Assembly (NCBI RefSeq): GCF_001517085.1
Contig: NZ_LRAC01000124.1
Span: forward strand, 62,001 to 126,000
Length of the DNA stretch: 64,000 bases
DNA from: Paenibacillus sp. DMB5
GTDB taxonomy: Bacteria; Bacillota; Bacilli; Paenibacillales; Paenibacillaceae
Direction: 5' to 3'
Shown: one piece after another, positions 46,352-55,003 of the stretch
Numbering within the stretch: position 1 is the first letter of the stretch
Layout: every line of letters starts with the position of its first letter
Notes under the pieces: generated by a model
The model's input: only the letters and a program-made list of their open reading frames with translations
Told to the model about the DNA's origin: nothing
Databases searched by the model: none
Program-made: the position numbers and the translations under genes

Positions 46352-48795
46352 GCCTCATTCCTCCCGTCCGGTATCCCGATAGACTCCAGTGTATGGAGCT
46401 TAAGCGAATTCAGAACAATCTGGCCTGACTGCGTCCTTACCTCGATATGCTCAATCGGAGATTCAGGGAAAATCTGATCGGTCAGCACTACCAAACCATG
46501 ATCCGCGTACACCTCAACCGCATTGCGGTCCAGCCAGATCTGCAGTCTGAGCTGTCCATTCACCGCAGCCAGACTGGCACCATGCCGGCTGGCAAAAGCC
46601 GGATGAAATTCAGTCACTCCCGAATGGGAACGGTCGGTGAACAGCTGCTTGTCAGCCGGGTTATAGCCGATAATGATCTCGTCCTGTCCGGAGGATTTCA
46701 GATGGATATATACCTCGTCCCCGGAACGTACATCCAGTTCTGCCTCTATCTCCAGCAGATTATGATCCGTCCGCTGTACAAACGGAGTCTCAGGTGTAAC
46801 GGCGACAGCCTTCCAGCTCACAGTTTCTTTGCGCAGCCGCTCTATTTCCCGCACAGGCATTTGCGTTAACACGACATTTCCGTTCTGGCTTGTCAGTGAC
46901 AGGACGCGGGGCAGAGTCATGGCACCTCTCCAGGAACCCGTAGGCGTCTCGTTGGCATATTTCCAGTTGCTCATCCATCCGATGAGGACACGGCGGCCGT
47001 CTTGCTCCGGAAGATCCGACCAGGTAACCCCTGCATAGTTGTCTCTGCCATGATCTAGCCACAGGATATGATCAGCGGGATTGTCATTGATGAATGTTTT
47101 TCCGTCAAACTCGCCAATGAAATACTGCGTGCGCGAACCTTCGGGACAATCGGGATTGTCGCCGATGCTGATAATAAGCACCCATTTGGAAACACCGGTG
47201 TCATCCACAGGCAGCTGGAACAGATCGGGGCATTCCCATACGCCGTCGTGTGAGCCTTCTCCTTGGCCGAACACACCAGACAGCGACCATTCACGCAGAT
47301 TATCAGAGGCATAGAACCGGGCGTGGTCTCCCGCGACAATCGCCATAACCCACCGCCCGCTTTGCGGATGCCAGAACACCTTCGGGTCACGGAAATCGAT
47401 TAATTCATCCTCGGCAAGCACCGGATTTCCGGCATACTTGTGCCAAGTCCGGCCTTTATCGCTGCTGTAAGCCAGACTCTGCCGCTGGCGCGGCTGCCCC
47501 GACTCCGGATGGGTATCGGCATGCGTAAAGATTGCCACAAGCCCATGGGAATCTTCGAATAAACCGCTGCTATTATTCCAGTCCACAACACAGCAGCCCG
47601 AAAAAATCGCCCCATGCTCATCCGGGAATAGAGCAACAGGCGCGTGCTCCCAGTGAACCAGGTCTTCACTTACTGCATGACCCCAGTGCATCGGCCCCCA
47701 TTTATTACTGTAAGGATGATATTGATAGAATAGATGATAGCTTCCCTCATAATAGACTAATCCGTTCGGATCATTCGCCCAGTTGGAAGGAGGTGAGAAA
47801 TGAAAGCCCGGTCTAAACTTCTCATCATTGTATGTTTTATTCGACTCTATCATTTCATTAATCTCCTCTGTCGTAGGCATGGACCCAAGAGCCCCCTTTC
47901 GTGTTGTCACCAGCGCTCCGCCGGCATTGGCAAAAGTCAGCATGCCGGTCATTTGCCGGCTGCTCAGATCCTGCAAGGAACTTCCGCTTTCAAGAATCTT
48001 ATATAACAGGCAGCCCAGAAAAGCATCCCCGGCGCCAGTCGTATCAATGGCCTTAACTTTAAACCCCGGCACATATCCGTCCTGCCCAGCCAGACGGTAA
48101 TAGCAGCCTTTTTCCGCTAAAGTGACGACAATGAGTGTAATATCGTATTGCTGCTGAAGCTCCAGTGAACCTTTTTCAATATCATGTGTACCTGTTATAA
48201 AAGAAAGCTCATCCTCCGAGATCTTCAGGATATCGGCATAATTCAGGCCCCACAATATATGCTGTCTTGCTTCCTCCTTGCTCTCCCATAACGCAAACCG
48301 GATATTCGGATCAAACGACAGCAGTACACCTGCTTCCTTAGCCTTAAGAACTGCCGTCCTAGTTGCCGTCCGTGCAGGTTCATGGGTCATAGACAATGAG
48401 CCGTAATGCAGCGCCTTGCAGCTGTCAATCCGGTCCAGCGGGAGGTCCTTTGCATGTAAAAAGGTATCCGCTCCCGGCTTCCGGAAGAAGCTGAAGGATC
48501 TGTCTCCCTGCTCATCCAGATGAACAAAGGCCAATGTTGTACTGGCTTCGTTCGTAACCGAAACGCCTGCTACATCTACACCGCTGCGCAGCAGAGTATT
48601 GTGCAGTAAAGATCCAAATTGATCCTCGCCAACCTTGCTGACGAGTGCCGATCTTGCGCCCAGACGGGACAATGCAGCGGCCACATTGGCCGGCGCCCCA
48701 CCCGGATTGCATTCAAACTGCCCGTTCCCCGCGGCTGAATGGCCTGCCGGAGTAAAATCTATCAATACTTCACCGATTGCGATAATATCTAGCAC
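46348..48795 (-). CDS. Bifunctional fusion: PfkB fructokinase and GH32 fructosidase
   Basis: 815 residues in one uninterrupted frame. Residues 1-315 are a complete PfkB kinase (GGAPANVAA near 32-40; DTTGAGDAF with catalytic Asp257). Residues about 328-815 are a complete GH32 enzyme of the SacC/sucrase type: NWANDPNG with nucleophile Asp342, FRDP with Asp470, WECPDLF with acid/base Glu521, plus the C-terminal sandwich. No signal peptide. GTG start after GGTGGGGAG. The gene follows the binding-protein gene by 29 bases and overlaps the next by 4. The likely role is to release fructose from imported sucrose or fructo-oligosaccharides and phosphorylate it on the same polypeptide. The two active sites are normally on separate proteins. 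Confidence 0.9.
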   Translation of the reverse strand: MLDIIAIGEVLIDFTPAGHSAAGNGQFECNPGGAPANVAAALSRLGARSALVSKVGEDQFGSLLHNTLLRSGVDVAGVSVTNEASTTLAFVHLDEQGDRSFSFFRKPGADTFLHAKDLPLDRIDSCKALHYGSLSMTHEPARTATRTAVLKAKEAGVLLSFDPNIRFALWESKEEARQHILWGLNYADILKISEDELSFITGTHDIEKGSLELQQQYDITLIVVTLAEKGCYYRLAGQDGYVPGFKVKAIDTTGAGDAFLGCLLYKILESGSSLQDLSSRQMTGMLTFANAGGALVTTRKGALGSMPTTEEINEMIESNKTYNDEKFRPGFHFSPPSNWANDPNGLVYYEGSYHLFYQYHPYSNKWGPMHWGHAVSEDLVHWEHAPVALFPDEHGAIFSGCCVVDWNNSSGLFEDSHGLVAIFTHADTHPESGQPRQRQSLAYSSDKGRTWHKYAGNPVLAEDELIDFRDPKVFWHPQSGRWVMAIVAGDHARFYASDNLREWSLSGVFGQGEGSHDGVWECPDLFQLPVDDTGVSKWVLIISIGDNPDCPEGSRTQYFIGEFDGKTFINDNPADHILWLDHGRDNYAGVTWSDLPEQDGRRVLIGWMSNWKYANETPTGSWRGAMTLPRVLSLTSQNGNVVLTQMPVREIERLRKETVSWKAVAVTPETPFVQRTDHNLLEIEAELDVRSGDEVYIHLKSSGQDEIIIGYNPADKQLFTDRSHSGVTEFHPAFASRHGASLAAVNGQLRLQIWLDRNAVEVYADHGLVVLTDQIFPESPIEHIEVRTQSGQIVLNSLKLHTLESIGIPDGRNEA

Positions 48796-48824
48796 AGCTT
48801 CTCCCCACCTAATCCTCTATTTAT

Positions 48825-50449
48825 TTATTGTTTTAGATTTGCATTGTAACGGTCCAGTCCGGTCTGATAGATTTCCATCAGTTCATTCAGACCCATCTTT
48901 TCCAGCGTCTTGATATAGCTGTCCCATGCCTCATCTGCGCCGCCGTCTACAATGAATCTTCCTCTTTGTGTATTTACATATTTGATCAGTTCCGGCTCAA
49001 TTCTGTTGATAGTGTCCAGTTCCTCAGGCTCAAAGAAGATGCTTGGGTAGTTTTCTTTTTCCATATACGGATTGTAGTATTTCTCAAGGTCAGCAGCGCG
49101 CTGCTGGGCCCGGGGCTCCATATCTACCACTTTGCCGAAGTCGTCGAAAGTAATGATGCCGGGCGCACCTGATCCCGGAGCAACCTTTTGACGGAATTCA
49201 CCTGCAGAGGCTCCTTCAGGAAGCGGCAGATTTACCAGCTTGCCGTTCTCGTCCTTCTTGTACACGACATCGAGCGGGCCCCAGTGAATTTGAGCGGCCA
49301 TATAAGGCTCATACTGCTGGTCGATCCAGCGCATAGTGATTTCCGGATTGCTGTTCGCTTTGGTAATGACAAAAGAACCGCGTCCCGGCCCGCCGCCATT
49401 GGCGCGTCCAATAGTCTGCTCTCCATCCGCGCCTTTAAGCGGAGACAGCAGCACATAATCCTTGGCACGTTCGGTACCGACAACCTCTTCTACTTCCCAC
49501 CATACGTAGGAGCCCAGCGTCTCATCTGTCGTTTTGCCTTTGGCCAGATACTGCGCCGCATCTTGGGTGAAGGATTCCGGATCGATCAGACCCTGCTTAT
49601 ACCATTTTTCATGAAAATAATTCAGGCTTCCTTATATTCAGGCTGAGTCGCCGTAAAAATAACCTTGCCGTCACGGACGACACGGTGCTCCAGATTATCC
49701 GGAAGCCCAAAGGCGCCGAATAGTCCGGCTATATCCATACACCACTGCATGTGCATGAAGCTAAGCGGGATTTCATCCTGCTTGCCGTTGCCGTTCGGGT
49801 CCTGTGTTTTGAAGGCCAGCAGCGCTTCCGTATATTCATCCAGCGTTTCCGGTACCTTCAGGCCCAGCTTATCCAGCCAGCTTTTATTGATAACGTGAAA
49901 GAAAGGGTTCGTTCCCAGGTTATTCTCTTCCCAGGACGGCAGTCCGTAGATGTGTCCATCCGGTGCTGTAATCGAGGATTTGATATCGGGACGGCGTTCA
50001 AGAAGCGCTTTCAAGTTAGGCGCATACTGGTCAATCAGATCCTCCAGCGGAATGAGGGTTCCGTCCTCACCGTAATTGATCAGCTCATAATCGGTAAATC
50101 CGGCCGCATAAAAGGCATCCGGCAAATCGCCGCTCGCCAGCAGCAGGTTTTTCTTCTCTGTATAGTCGGTATCGGGAATGTTCTCCCAGTTAATCTTTAC
50201 ATTAGTATCCTTCTCCAGCCGTTTGAAGATTTCCATCTCCGTGAACTCCGGCGCCAGGGCCGCCTTCGGGGCTACCATTCTTAAGGACACCGCTTCGTTT
50301 ACAATCGGAAGACCGGTTGCATTAAAGTTCGCTTCCTGATCCGGATTCTCCGCCTGATTCTTGGACCCGTTCCCGTTACCCGAGCATCCGCTCAGCGCAA
50401 ACGCTCCGGCAAGCATCACAATCCCCGCATTTTTGAATAAAGACTTCAT
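48825..50449 (-). pseudogene. Extracellular sugar-binding lipoprotein of the fructan importer, frame broken
   Basis: About 540 residues if repaired. N-terminal signal peptide with lipobox LSGC (Cys near 22), followed by a typical oligosaccharide-binding fold. The first frame ends at 49622 after QPEYKEA; the next frame starts at once with LNYFHEKWYKQG and continues to 48825. One extra C near 49623-49626 restores the gene. As the importer would be useless without it, a base-calling error is as likely as true loss. RBS GGGAGG. It sits between the permease genes and the kinase-GH32 fusion. Confidence 0.85.
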
Positions 50450-50560
50450 TATCCATAACCTCCCTTTAGTTCATGCCACCCGTTAAGCGCTTGTATTGCT
50501 CTGCTATTTTTCGCCTGAATACGGCGGTGCATCCCCCCTCTCAAGTAGCGGATATGGATA

Positions 50561-51457
50561 TCAGCCCTTGATCGAGCCGATCATTACACCTTTGACAAAA
50601 TACTTCTGCAGGAACGGATACAAAATCAGCAGCGGCAGGCTGGACACCATGATGACCCCGTATTTGATCAGCTCGGTCACGCGCATCTTGGCTGCATAGG
50701 ATTCCACATCAATCATCATCCCGGAATTGACCTGATTCTGGACCAGAATATTGCGGAGCACCAGCTGCAGCGGATACTTGCTCTCATCATTCAGATAGAT
50801 CAAAGCGTCGAAGAATCCGTTCCAGAAGCCGACCACGTGGTACAGCACCATGACTGCCAGAATGGACTTGGACAAGGGAAGGACAATGCTCCAGAAAAAT
50901 CTGGTGTTCGAGCATCCGTCGATCGAAGCCGCCTCCCACATTTCATCCGGTATGGACGACTGGAAAAAGGTTCTGACAATGATGACGTTGAACACACCGC
51001 CTGCCCCGGGAATGACCAGTGCCCACATCGTGTTCAGCATGTGCAAATCTTTTATCAGCAGATAGGTTGGAATCAGCCCGCCGCTGAAGAACATGGTAAC
51101 CAGTAAAAACCACATAATCACCGACTTTCCGGCCAGATCCTTACGGGCCAGCGGATAAGCTGCAAATACCGTAACGGCAACTCCTATGAGGGTCCCCAGT
51201 GTCGCATATAGAATAGAATTCCCATATCCGATCCAGATGGAGGAGTCACTGAATATCCGCTCATAGCCGTCCAGCGTGAAGCCTTTCGGAAACAGCCAGA
51301 CCTCGCCGGAGTAGATATAATTGGGATCGCTAAATGAGGCAGTCAGCACAAAGTACAGCGGGTATAACACAAGCAGCATGATGATGGTCAGCAAAATATA
51401 GTTGATGATGTCAAACCATACATCCCCTCTGCTCTTTCGCTTCAATAATTGGTTCAT
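50561..51457 (-). CDS. Sugar ABC transporter permease (YtcP type)
   Basis: A 298-residue permease with about six membrane helices, the loop EAASIDGCSNTRFFWSIVLP, and C-terminus YFVKGVMIGSIKG. RBS GGAGG. Second gene of the LacI-controlled fructan operon, 12 bases after the LplB-type permease. No ATPase is encoded, so a shared MsmX-type ATPase is inferred. Confidence 0.9.
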   Translation of the reverse strand: MNQLLKRKSRGDVWFDIINYILLTIIMLLVLYPLYFVLTASFSDPNYIYSGEVWLFPKGFTLDGYERIFSDSSIWIGYGNSILYATLGTLIGVAVTVFAAYPLARKDLAGKSVIMWFLLVTMFFSGGLIPTYLLIKDLHMLNTMWALVIPGAGGVFNVIIVRTFFQSSIPDEMWEAASIDGCSNTRFFWSIVLPLSKSILAVMVLYHVVGFWNGFFDALIYLNDESKYPLQLVLRNILVQNQVNSGMMIDVESYAAKMRVTELIKYGVIMVSSLPLLILYPFLQKYFVKGVMIGSIKG

Positions 51458-51469
51458 GATTGTTTCCTC

Positions 51470-52420
51470 CTACCACAGGCTGGTTTCTGTCATCTTTTTG
51501 GCGATCCGGTTGACGGTGAATATCAGAATAATATTGATCAGGGAATTGAACAGGCCGACTGCCGTTGAAAAGCTGTATTGGGCCTTCTGAATCCCCATTT
51601 CATAGACATAGGTCGGGATGATATTGGAGGTGGCGTAGTTCAGATCACTTTGCATCAGAAATGCTTTTTCAAAACCGATGCTCATAATATTGCCCAGTGC
51701 AAGAATCAGCAGAATCACAATCGTCGGCAGAATACTTGGAATATCCACGTACCATACACGCTTCCATTTGCTCGCCCCGTCCATGATAGCCGCTTCATGC
51801 AGCTCGGGATTGACTCCCGCCAGTGCAGCAAGGTAGATAATCGTAGCGAAGCCTGTCTCCTGCCAAATTCCTGAGAGGATATAGAGTGGACGGAACCAGC
51901 CCTCATCAGCCATAAAGAGGATGGGCTGCCCGCCAAACGCGGTAATCAGGTGGTTAACAAGACCGCTGTTAGGCGATAAAAACACATTAAGCATCCCGAC
52001 AAGCACGACGGTCGAAATAAAGTGCGGCGCATAAATCACGGTCTGGACAAATTTCTTATAGGACTTGCCCAGCATCTGATTGAGCATAATGGCGATGATG
52101 ATCGGTGCCGGGAAGCCGAACAGCAGTGAAAGAAAACTGAGAGAAAGCGTATTTGAGATGATAGTCCAGAAATTATAAGCATTGAAAAAATCTTTAAAGT
52201 GCTGGAAGCCTACCCACTCGCTCCCCCAGATTCCCTGGCTAGGCGAGAAATCCTTAAAGGCAATTTGCACCCCGTACATCGGATAGTATTTGAATACGAG
52301 ATACAGAATAATAATCGGCAGCAAAAACAGATACAACTCATAGTCTCGCTTGAACCGGCTCCATCTTTTGCGGCTTGGTTTGATCATGGAGGGATCTGCC
52401 GTACTGGTTCTTGAATTCAC
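51470..52420 (-). CDS. Sugar ABC transporter permease (LplB type)
   Basis: A 316-residue permease with about six membrane helices and the EAA loop HEAAIMDGASKWKRVWYVDI. The frame is open far upstream, through the operators, but AAAGGGAG lies 7 bases before the GTG at 52420, which is taken as start. First gene of the fructan operon; two LacI operators lie 38-94 bases upstream. Confidence 0.88.
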   Translation of the reverse strand: MNSRTSTADPSMIKPSRKRWSRFKRDYELYLFLLPIIILYLVFKYYPMYGVQIAFKDFSPSQGIWGSEWVGFQHFKDFFNAYNFWTIISNTLSLSFLSLLFGFPAPIIIAIMLNQMLGKSYKKFVQTVIYAPHFISTVVLVGMLNVFLSPNSGLVNHLITAFGGQPILFMADEGWFRPLYILSGIWQETGFATIIYLAALAGVNPELHEAAIMDGASKWKRVWYVDIPSILPTIVILLILALGNIMSIGFEKAFLMQSDLNYATSNIIPTYVYEMGIQKAQYSFSTAVGLFNSLINIILIFTVNRIAKKMTETSLW

Positions 52421-52457
52421 GCTTATACTCCCTTTCAATTTAAAATTAACAGACGTT

Positions 52458-52514
52458 TTGAAACGTTTCCAATTTAGGCTAAAAAATATATTTTCTAACT
52501 TGAAACGTTTCCAA
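52458..52514 (-). promoter_or_regulatory. Fructan operon promoter with two LacI operators
   Basis: TTGAAACGTTTCCAA occurs at 52458-52472 and 52500-52514, centres 42 bp apart (four helical turns). On the minus strand, TTGGAA inside the second copy and TATATT 18 bases on can serve as -35 and -10. The spacing favours looping by a LacI-type tetramer or cooperative binding. Confidence 0.8.
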
Positions 52515-52583
52515 TTTATAAAAGAAAAACGCCAGTCGGTGCATCCATACGGATAAGCTGATGTTTCTCTGATCTGCAGGAGA

Positions 52584-53552
52584 TCATGTAGTCTCGCCTT
52601 GCCTGAACACAACAGGTATACGGTACACCTGCTTCTCCAGCGGAGTGCCTTCGATCTTGTCATACAGCAGTTTGATCGTCATGCGCGCCATTTCTTCCAC
52701 TGGCTGCCTGATGGTAGACAGAATAGGATGAAAATACGGACTGTCCTGGATGCCGTCATAACCGATGACCTTCACATCCTCCGGAACCCGGATCCCCTGC
52801 TTGCTGGCCTGATCAATATAACAGGCGGCAAGCATATCGGTAATGGCAAAAATGCCGTCTGCATCGCCGTGGTTATGCAGGAATTCGTTAATAAAAGCCT
52901 GGTTGTCTACAATAGGATCGGGCTTCTCGTAGATTACATAATCGACGCCCAAAGCTTGCGCCTCATGGATGAAGCCCTCTCTGCGGTTCATCGTCTCACT
53001 GAACACCGAGGTGACACTTCCCATAAAAGCCGGCTTCCTGGCTCCCGCTTTCACAAGCTCTCTTAAGGCAAGACGCCCTCCCTCATAATTATCCGAAGTT
53101 ACGCAGGTAATCTTCTTATTAAAGTGCCGGTCAATACTTACGATTGGAATATCATTACTCACATTATTCTCGATATCGTTGTAAGTAATGCCCACAATCC
53201 CGGCCACCTTGTTCTGGCGCAGCATATCGAGATAATACAGCTCCTTTTCGGGCTTGCCGCCGCTGTTGCACAGCATCAGCTTATAGCCTTCCCGGTCCAG
53301 CTCATCCTCAATGTAATAGGCCAGCTCCGAAAAGAAAGGATTCCAGATACTCGGCAGCAATAAGGCGACCATCCTGGACCTCTGCATTTTAAAATTCCGG
53401 GCCACTTCATTCGGAAAATAGTTCAGCTCCTGTATGGCTGCTTCTACCTTTTGGCGTGTCTTGGGTTTGACGGCGCCAGAGTTGTTAATGACTCTGGACA
53501 CGGTACCTACAGCAACGCCGGCTAAGTTGGCTACATCTTTAATGCTTGTCAT
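52584..53552 (-). CDS. LacI-family repressor of the fructan operon
   Basis: A 322-residue regulator with headpiece IKDVANLAGVAVGTVSRVI and hinge region NEVARNFKM, then a sugar-sensing domain. CGGAGGTG precedes the ATG. Four copies of the palindrome GAAACGTTTC lie around it, two before its own gene and two before the importer operon, the pattern expected for an autoregulated local repressor. It reads in the same direction as the operon, 164 bases upstream. The inducer is probably a fructose derivative or fructo-oligosaccharide, inferred from the genes. Confidence 0.92.
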   Translation of the reverse strand: MTSIKDVANLAGVAVGTVSRVINNSGAVKPKTRQKVEAAIQELNYFPNEVARNFKMQRSRMVALLLPSIWNPFFSELAYYIEDELDREGYKLMLCNSGGKPEKELYYLDMLRQNKVAGIVGITYNDIENNVSNDIPIVSIDRHFNKKITCVTSDNYEGGRLALRELVKAGARKPAFMGSVTSVFSETMNRREGFIHEAQALGVDYVIYEKPDPIVDNQAFINEFLHNHGDADGIFAITDMLAACYIDQASKQGIRVPEDVKVIGYDGIQDSPYFHPILSTIRQPVEEMARMTIKLLYDKIEGTPLEKQVYRIPVVFRQGETT

Positions 53553-53579
53553 TTAACACCTCCGACCTCTCTTCTGAAA

Positions 53580-53635
53580 ATTATAATAGCACCAAAGTGG
53601 AAACGTTTCAATAGTTAATTTGGAAACGTTTCAAA
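53580..53635 (-). promoter_or_regulatory. Promoter and two operators of the LacI repressor gene
   Basis: GAAACGTTTC occurs at 53600-53609 and 53623-53632, 23 bp apart. On the minus strand, -35 TTGAAA (53611-53606) and -10 TATTAT (53588-53583) are 17 bases apart, so one operator covers the -35 box. Confidence 0.72.
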
Positions 53636-53717
53636 TTTGATGCTGATAATCTTGCAATGCGCTGTTTTTGGAGCAAATCCACGGGAAAGTAAACATAATC
53701 TTAAAAATCCGCACAAC

Positions 53718-53744
53718 AAAAAAACCTTGATTTCTCAAGGTTTT
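53718..53744 (-). terminator. Terminator of the tRNA-Leu transcript
   Basis: AAAACCTTGA (53721-53730) pairs with TCAAGGTTTT (53735-53744), loop TTTC, with further T on the minus strand. Identical hairpin to the one at 30799-30822. Confidence 0.85.
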
Positions 53745-53752
53745 CACTGTAG

Positions 53753-53838
53753 TGCCGAGGACGGGGGTCGAACCCGTACGGTACTCACGTACCGCAGGAT
53801 TTTAAGTCCTGTGCGTCTGCCTATTCCGCCACCCCGGC
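53753..53838 (-). tRNA. tRNA-Leu (anticodon TAA)
   Basis: An 86-base class II tRNA. The acceptor arms GCCGGGG and CCTCGGC pair with one G-U, discriminator A. The anticodon stem CAGGA/TCCTG encloses loop CTTAAAA with anticodon TAA. The long variable arm is GCGGTACGTGAGTACCGT, and GGTTCGACCC forms the T arm. CCA is not encoded. It reads UUA codons. Confidence 0.95.
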
Positions 53839-54060
53839 ATATTATGTGCGCTCTTGCGCGACAAGAAATATCATATCACGTATCCGGTGATCACGCAATC
53901 CATATTACCATTATTTTTTATTTCACACTAGATTGGGGATACTTAGGCTCAACTGACGGGTCTCGTCCTATAAAACCATTAATTATCACACAGTGAAGTT
54001 GTTACTTACCGTAAGAGTAAAGTTACCTATAATTCCTCGCCAATAGCATCAATCGAGATA
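53839..54060. other. Intergenic, no gene seen
   Basis: Between the tRNA and the hairpin array. AT-rich with no credible reading frame. The last 30 bases resemble the spacer part of an array unit. Part of a 561-base stretch without a gene (53839-54399). Confidence 0.5.
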
Positions 54061-54312
54061 AATCAAAGGCATTTTTGACTTTGATTTCCGCTTCCAAGCG
54101 CTCAATTGACCAATTCAAAGGCATTTTTGCCTTTAATTCCTGCCTTTAGCGCAAAATTGCCTAATTCAAAGGCATTTTTGCCTTTGATTCTCGCCCACAG
54201 CGCATAGTCGCCCAATTTCAAAGGCATTTTTGCCTCTGATTCCCGCCCACAGCGCCCAAAGCCGCCTTAAACGCCTAAGCAAGCTAAAATCAGGGGCATC
54301 CCTGCCCCTGAT
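54061..54312. repeat. Tandem hairpin array, five units, 51-52 base period then 72
   Basis: Each unit carries an inverted repeat with arms like TCAAAGGCA and TGCCTTTGA around a short T-rich loop. Units start at 54063, 54115, 54166, 54218 and 54290. Spacers share text such as GATTCYCGCCCACAGCGC. In the last unit both arms change together to TCAGGGGCA and TGCCCCTGA, keeping the pairing. No coding pattern or T-run terminator is seen. Function unknown. Confidence 0.75.
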
Positions 54313-54399
54313 CCCTGCTCATTACCGCCCAACAAAGGGCGGAACATTCAGCGGGCCATCCGCCAGCAACCTGCAGCCTCTACAGCAGCAGGTTACCTG

Positions 54400-54927
54400 C
54401 TAGTGACGTTCCCGCTCTCCGCTCCGGTTACGCATGCCGGCCAGACCCAGCAGGCCGATCAGACCGAGCCAGCCCCAGTTGGAGCCTCTGTCGTTGTCTG
54501 TATTAGCGGTTGTGCTGGTGGCGCGGTATCTGCCGGTCTGGGTGTTGTTGGCCAGCGGGGAAACGGTGCTGTTGTCATTGCCCCGTACCGCGTTGTTCAC
54601 CATGTTCCCGCCTCTGCGCATTGTGCCGGTGGCGTTGTTCATCAGCTTGTCGCCGCTATGCTCGACTCTGTTCATCAGAGTATCGCCGTTGCGGTTCATC
54701 GTATTGCCAGTCTGATTCATCATCCGGTGGTCCGTTCCGTTCAGCATATGAGTACCCGTTCCATTCGTTTCACGGATGCGCTCGGTTCTCATACCGTTTG
54801 CCCCGGTATCCGGAATGGCTGTACCCATCCCCCCACCGGTGCCAGCAGCATTAGCTGCATAACCAGATCCCATCAGACTCATGGATAACAGTGTAGTGCA
54901 GGCAAGGCTTGTGACCAGCTTGTTCAA
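54400..54927 (-). CDS. Small exported protein with WGxxGxxG C-terminal motif
   Basis: A 175-residue protein with a signal peptide (about 1-25), a low-complexity middle rich in Asn, Thr, Met and Gly (repeats of the type GNTMNRNGDTLMNRV and GDKLMNNATG), and a C-terminal WGWLGLIGLLGLAG membrane segment followed by basic residues, the arrangement of WGxxGxxG-CTERM proteins. TTG start after AAAGGGGG. The C-terminus suggests anchoring or sorting at the membrane; the role is unknown. Confidence 0.72.
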   Translation of the reverse strand: MNKLVTSLACTTLLSMSLMGSGYAANAAGTGGGMGTAIPDTGANGMRTERIRETNGTGTHMLNGTDHRMMNQTGNTMNRNGDTLMNRVEHSGDKLMNNATGTMRRGGNMVNNAVRGNDNSTVSPLANNTQTGRYRATSTTANTDNDRGSNWGWLGLIGLLGLAGMRNRSGERERH

Positions 54928-55003
54928 GAGAAGTGCCCCCTTTGAGGAAATTGTATTTCGCTGATAATTTCCCCATGTGGCTCATCATCTATACAGGTGG
55001 TCC

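Noticed and set aside
50484..50500. cre-like AAGCGCTT before the fructan binding-protein gene
   Set aside because: Only the palindromic core fits; three or more consensus positions fail, and it lies inside an operon.
53637..53996. A 119-codon frame across the tRNA-Leu gene
   Set aside because: It runs antisense through the tRNA and its terminator, so it is a chance frame.
54061..54312. CRISPR array
   Set aside because: The repeated element is a hairpin with diverged copies and similar, not unique, spacers. No cas gene is present.
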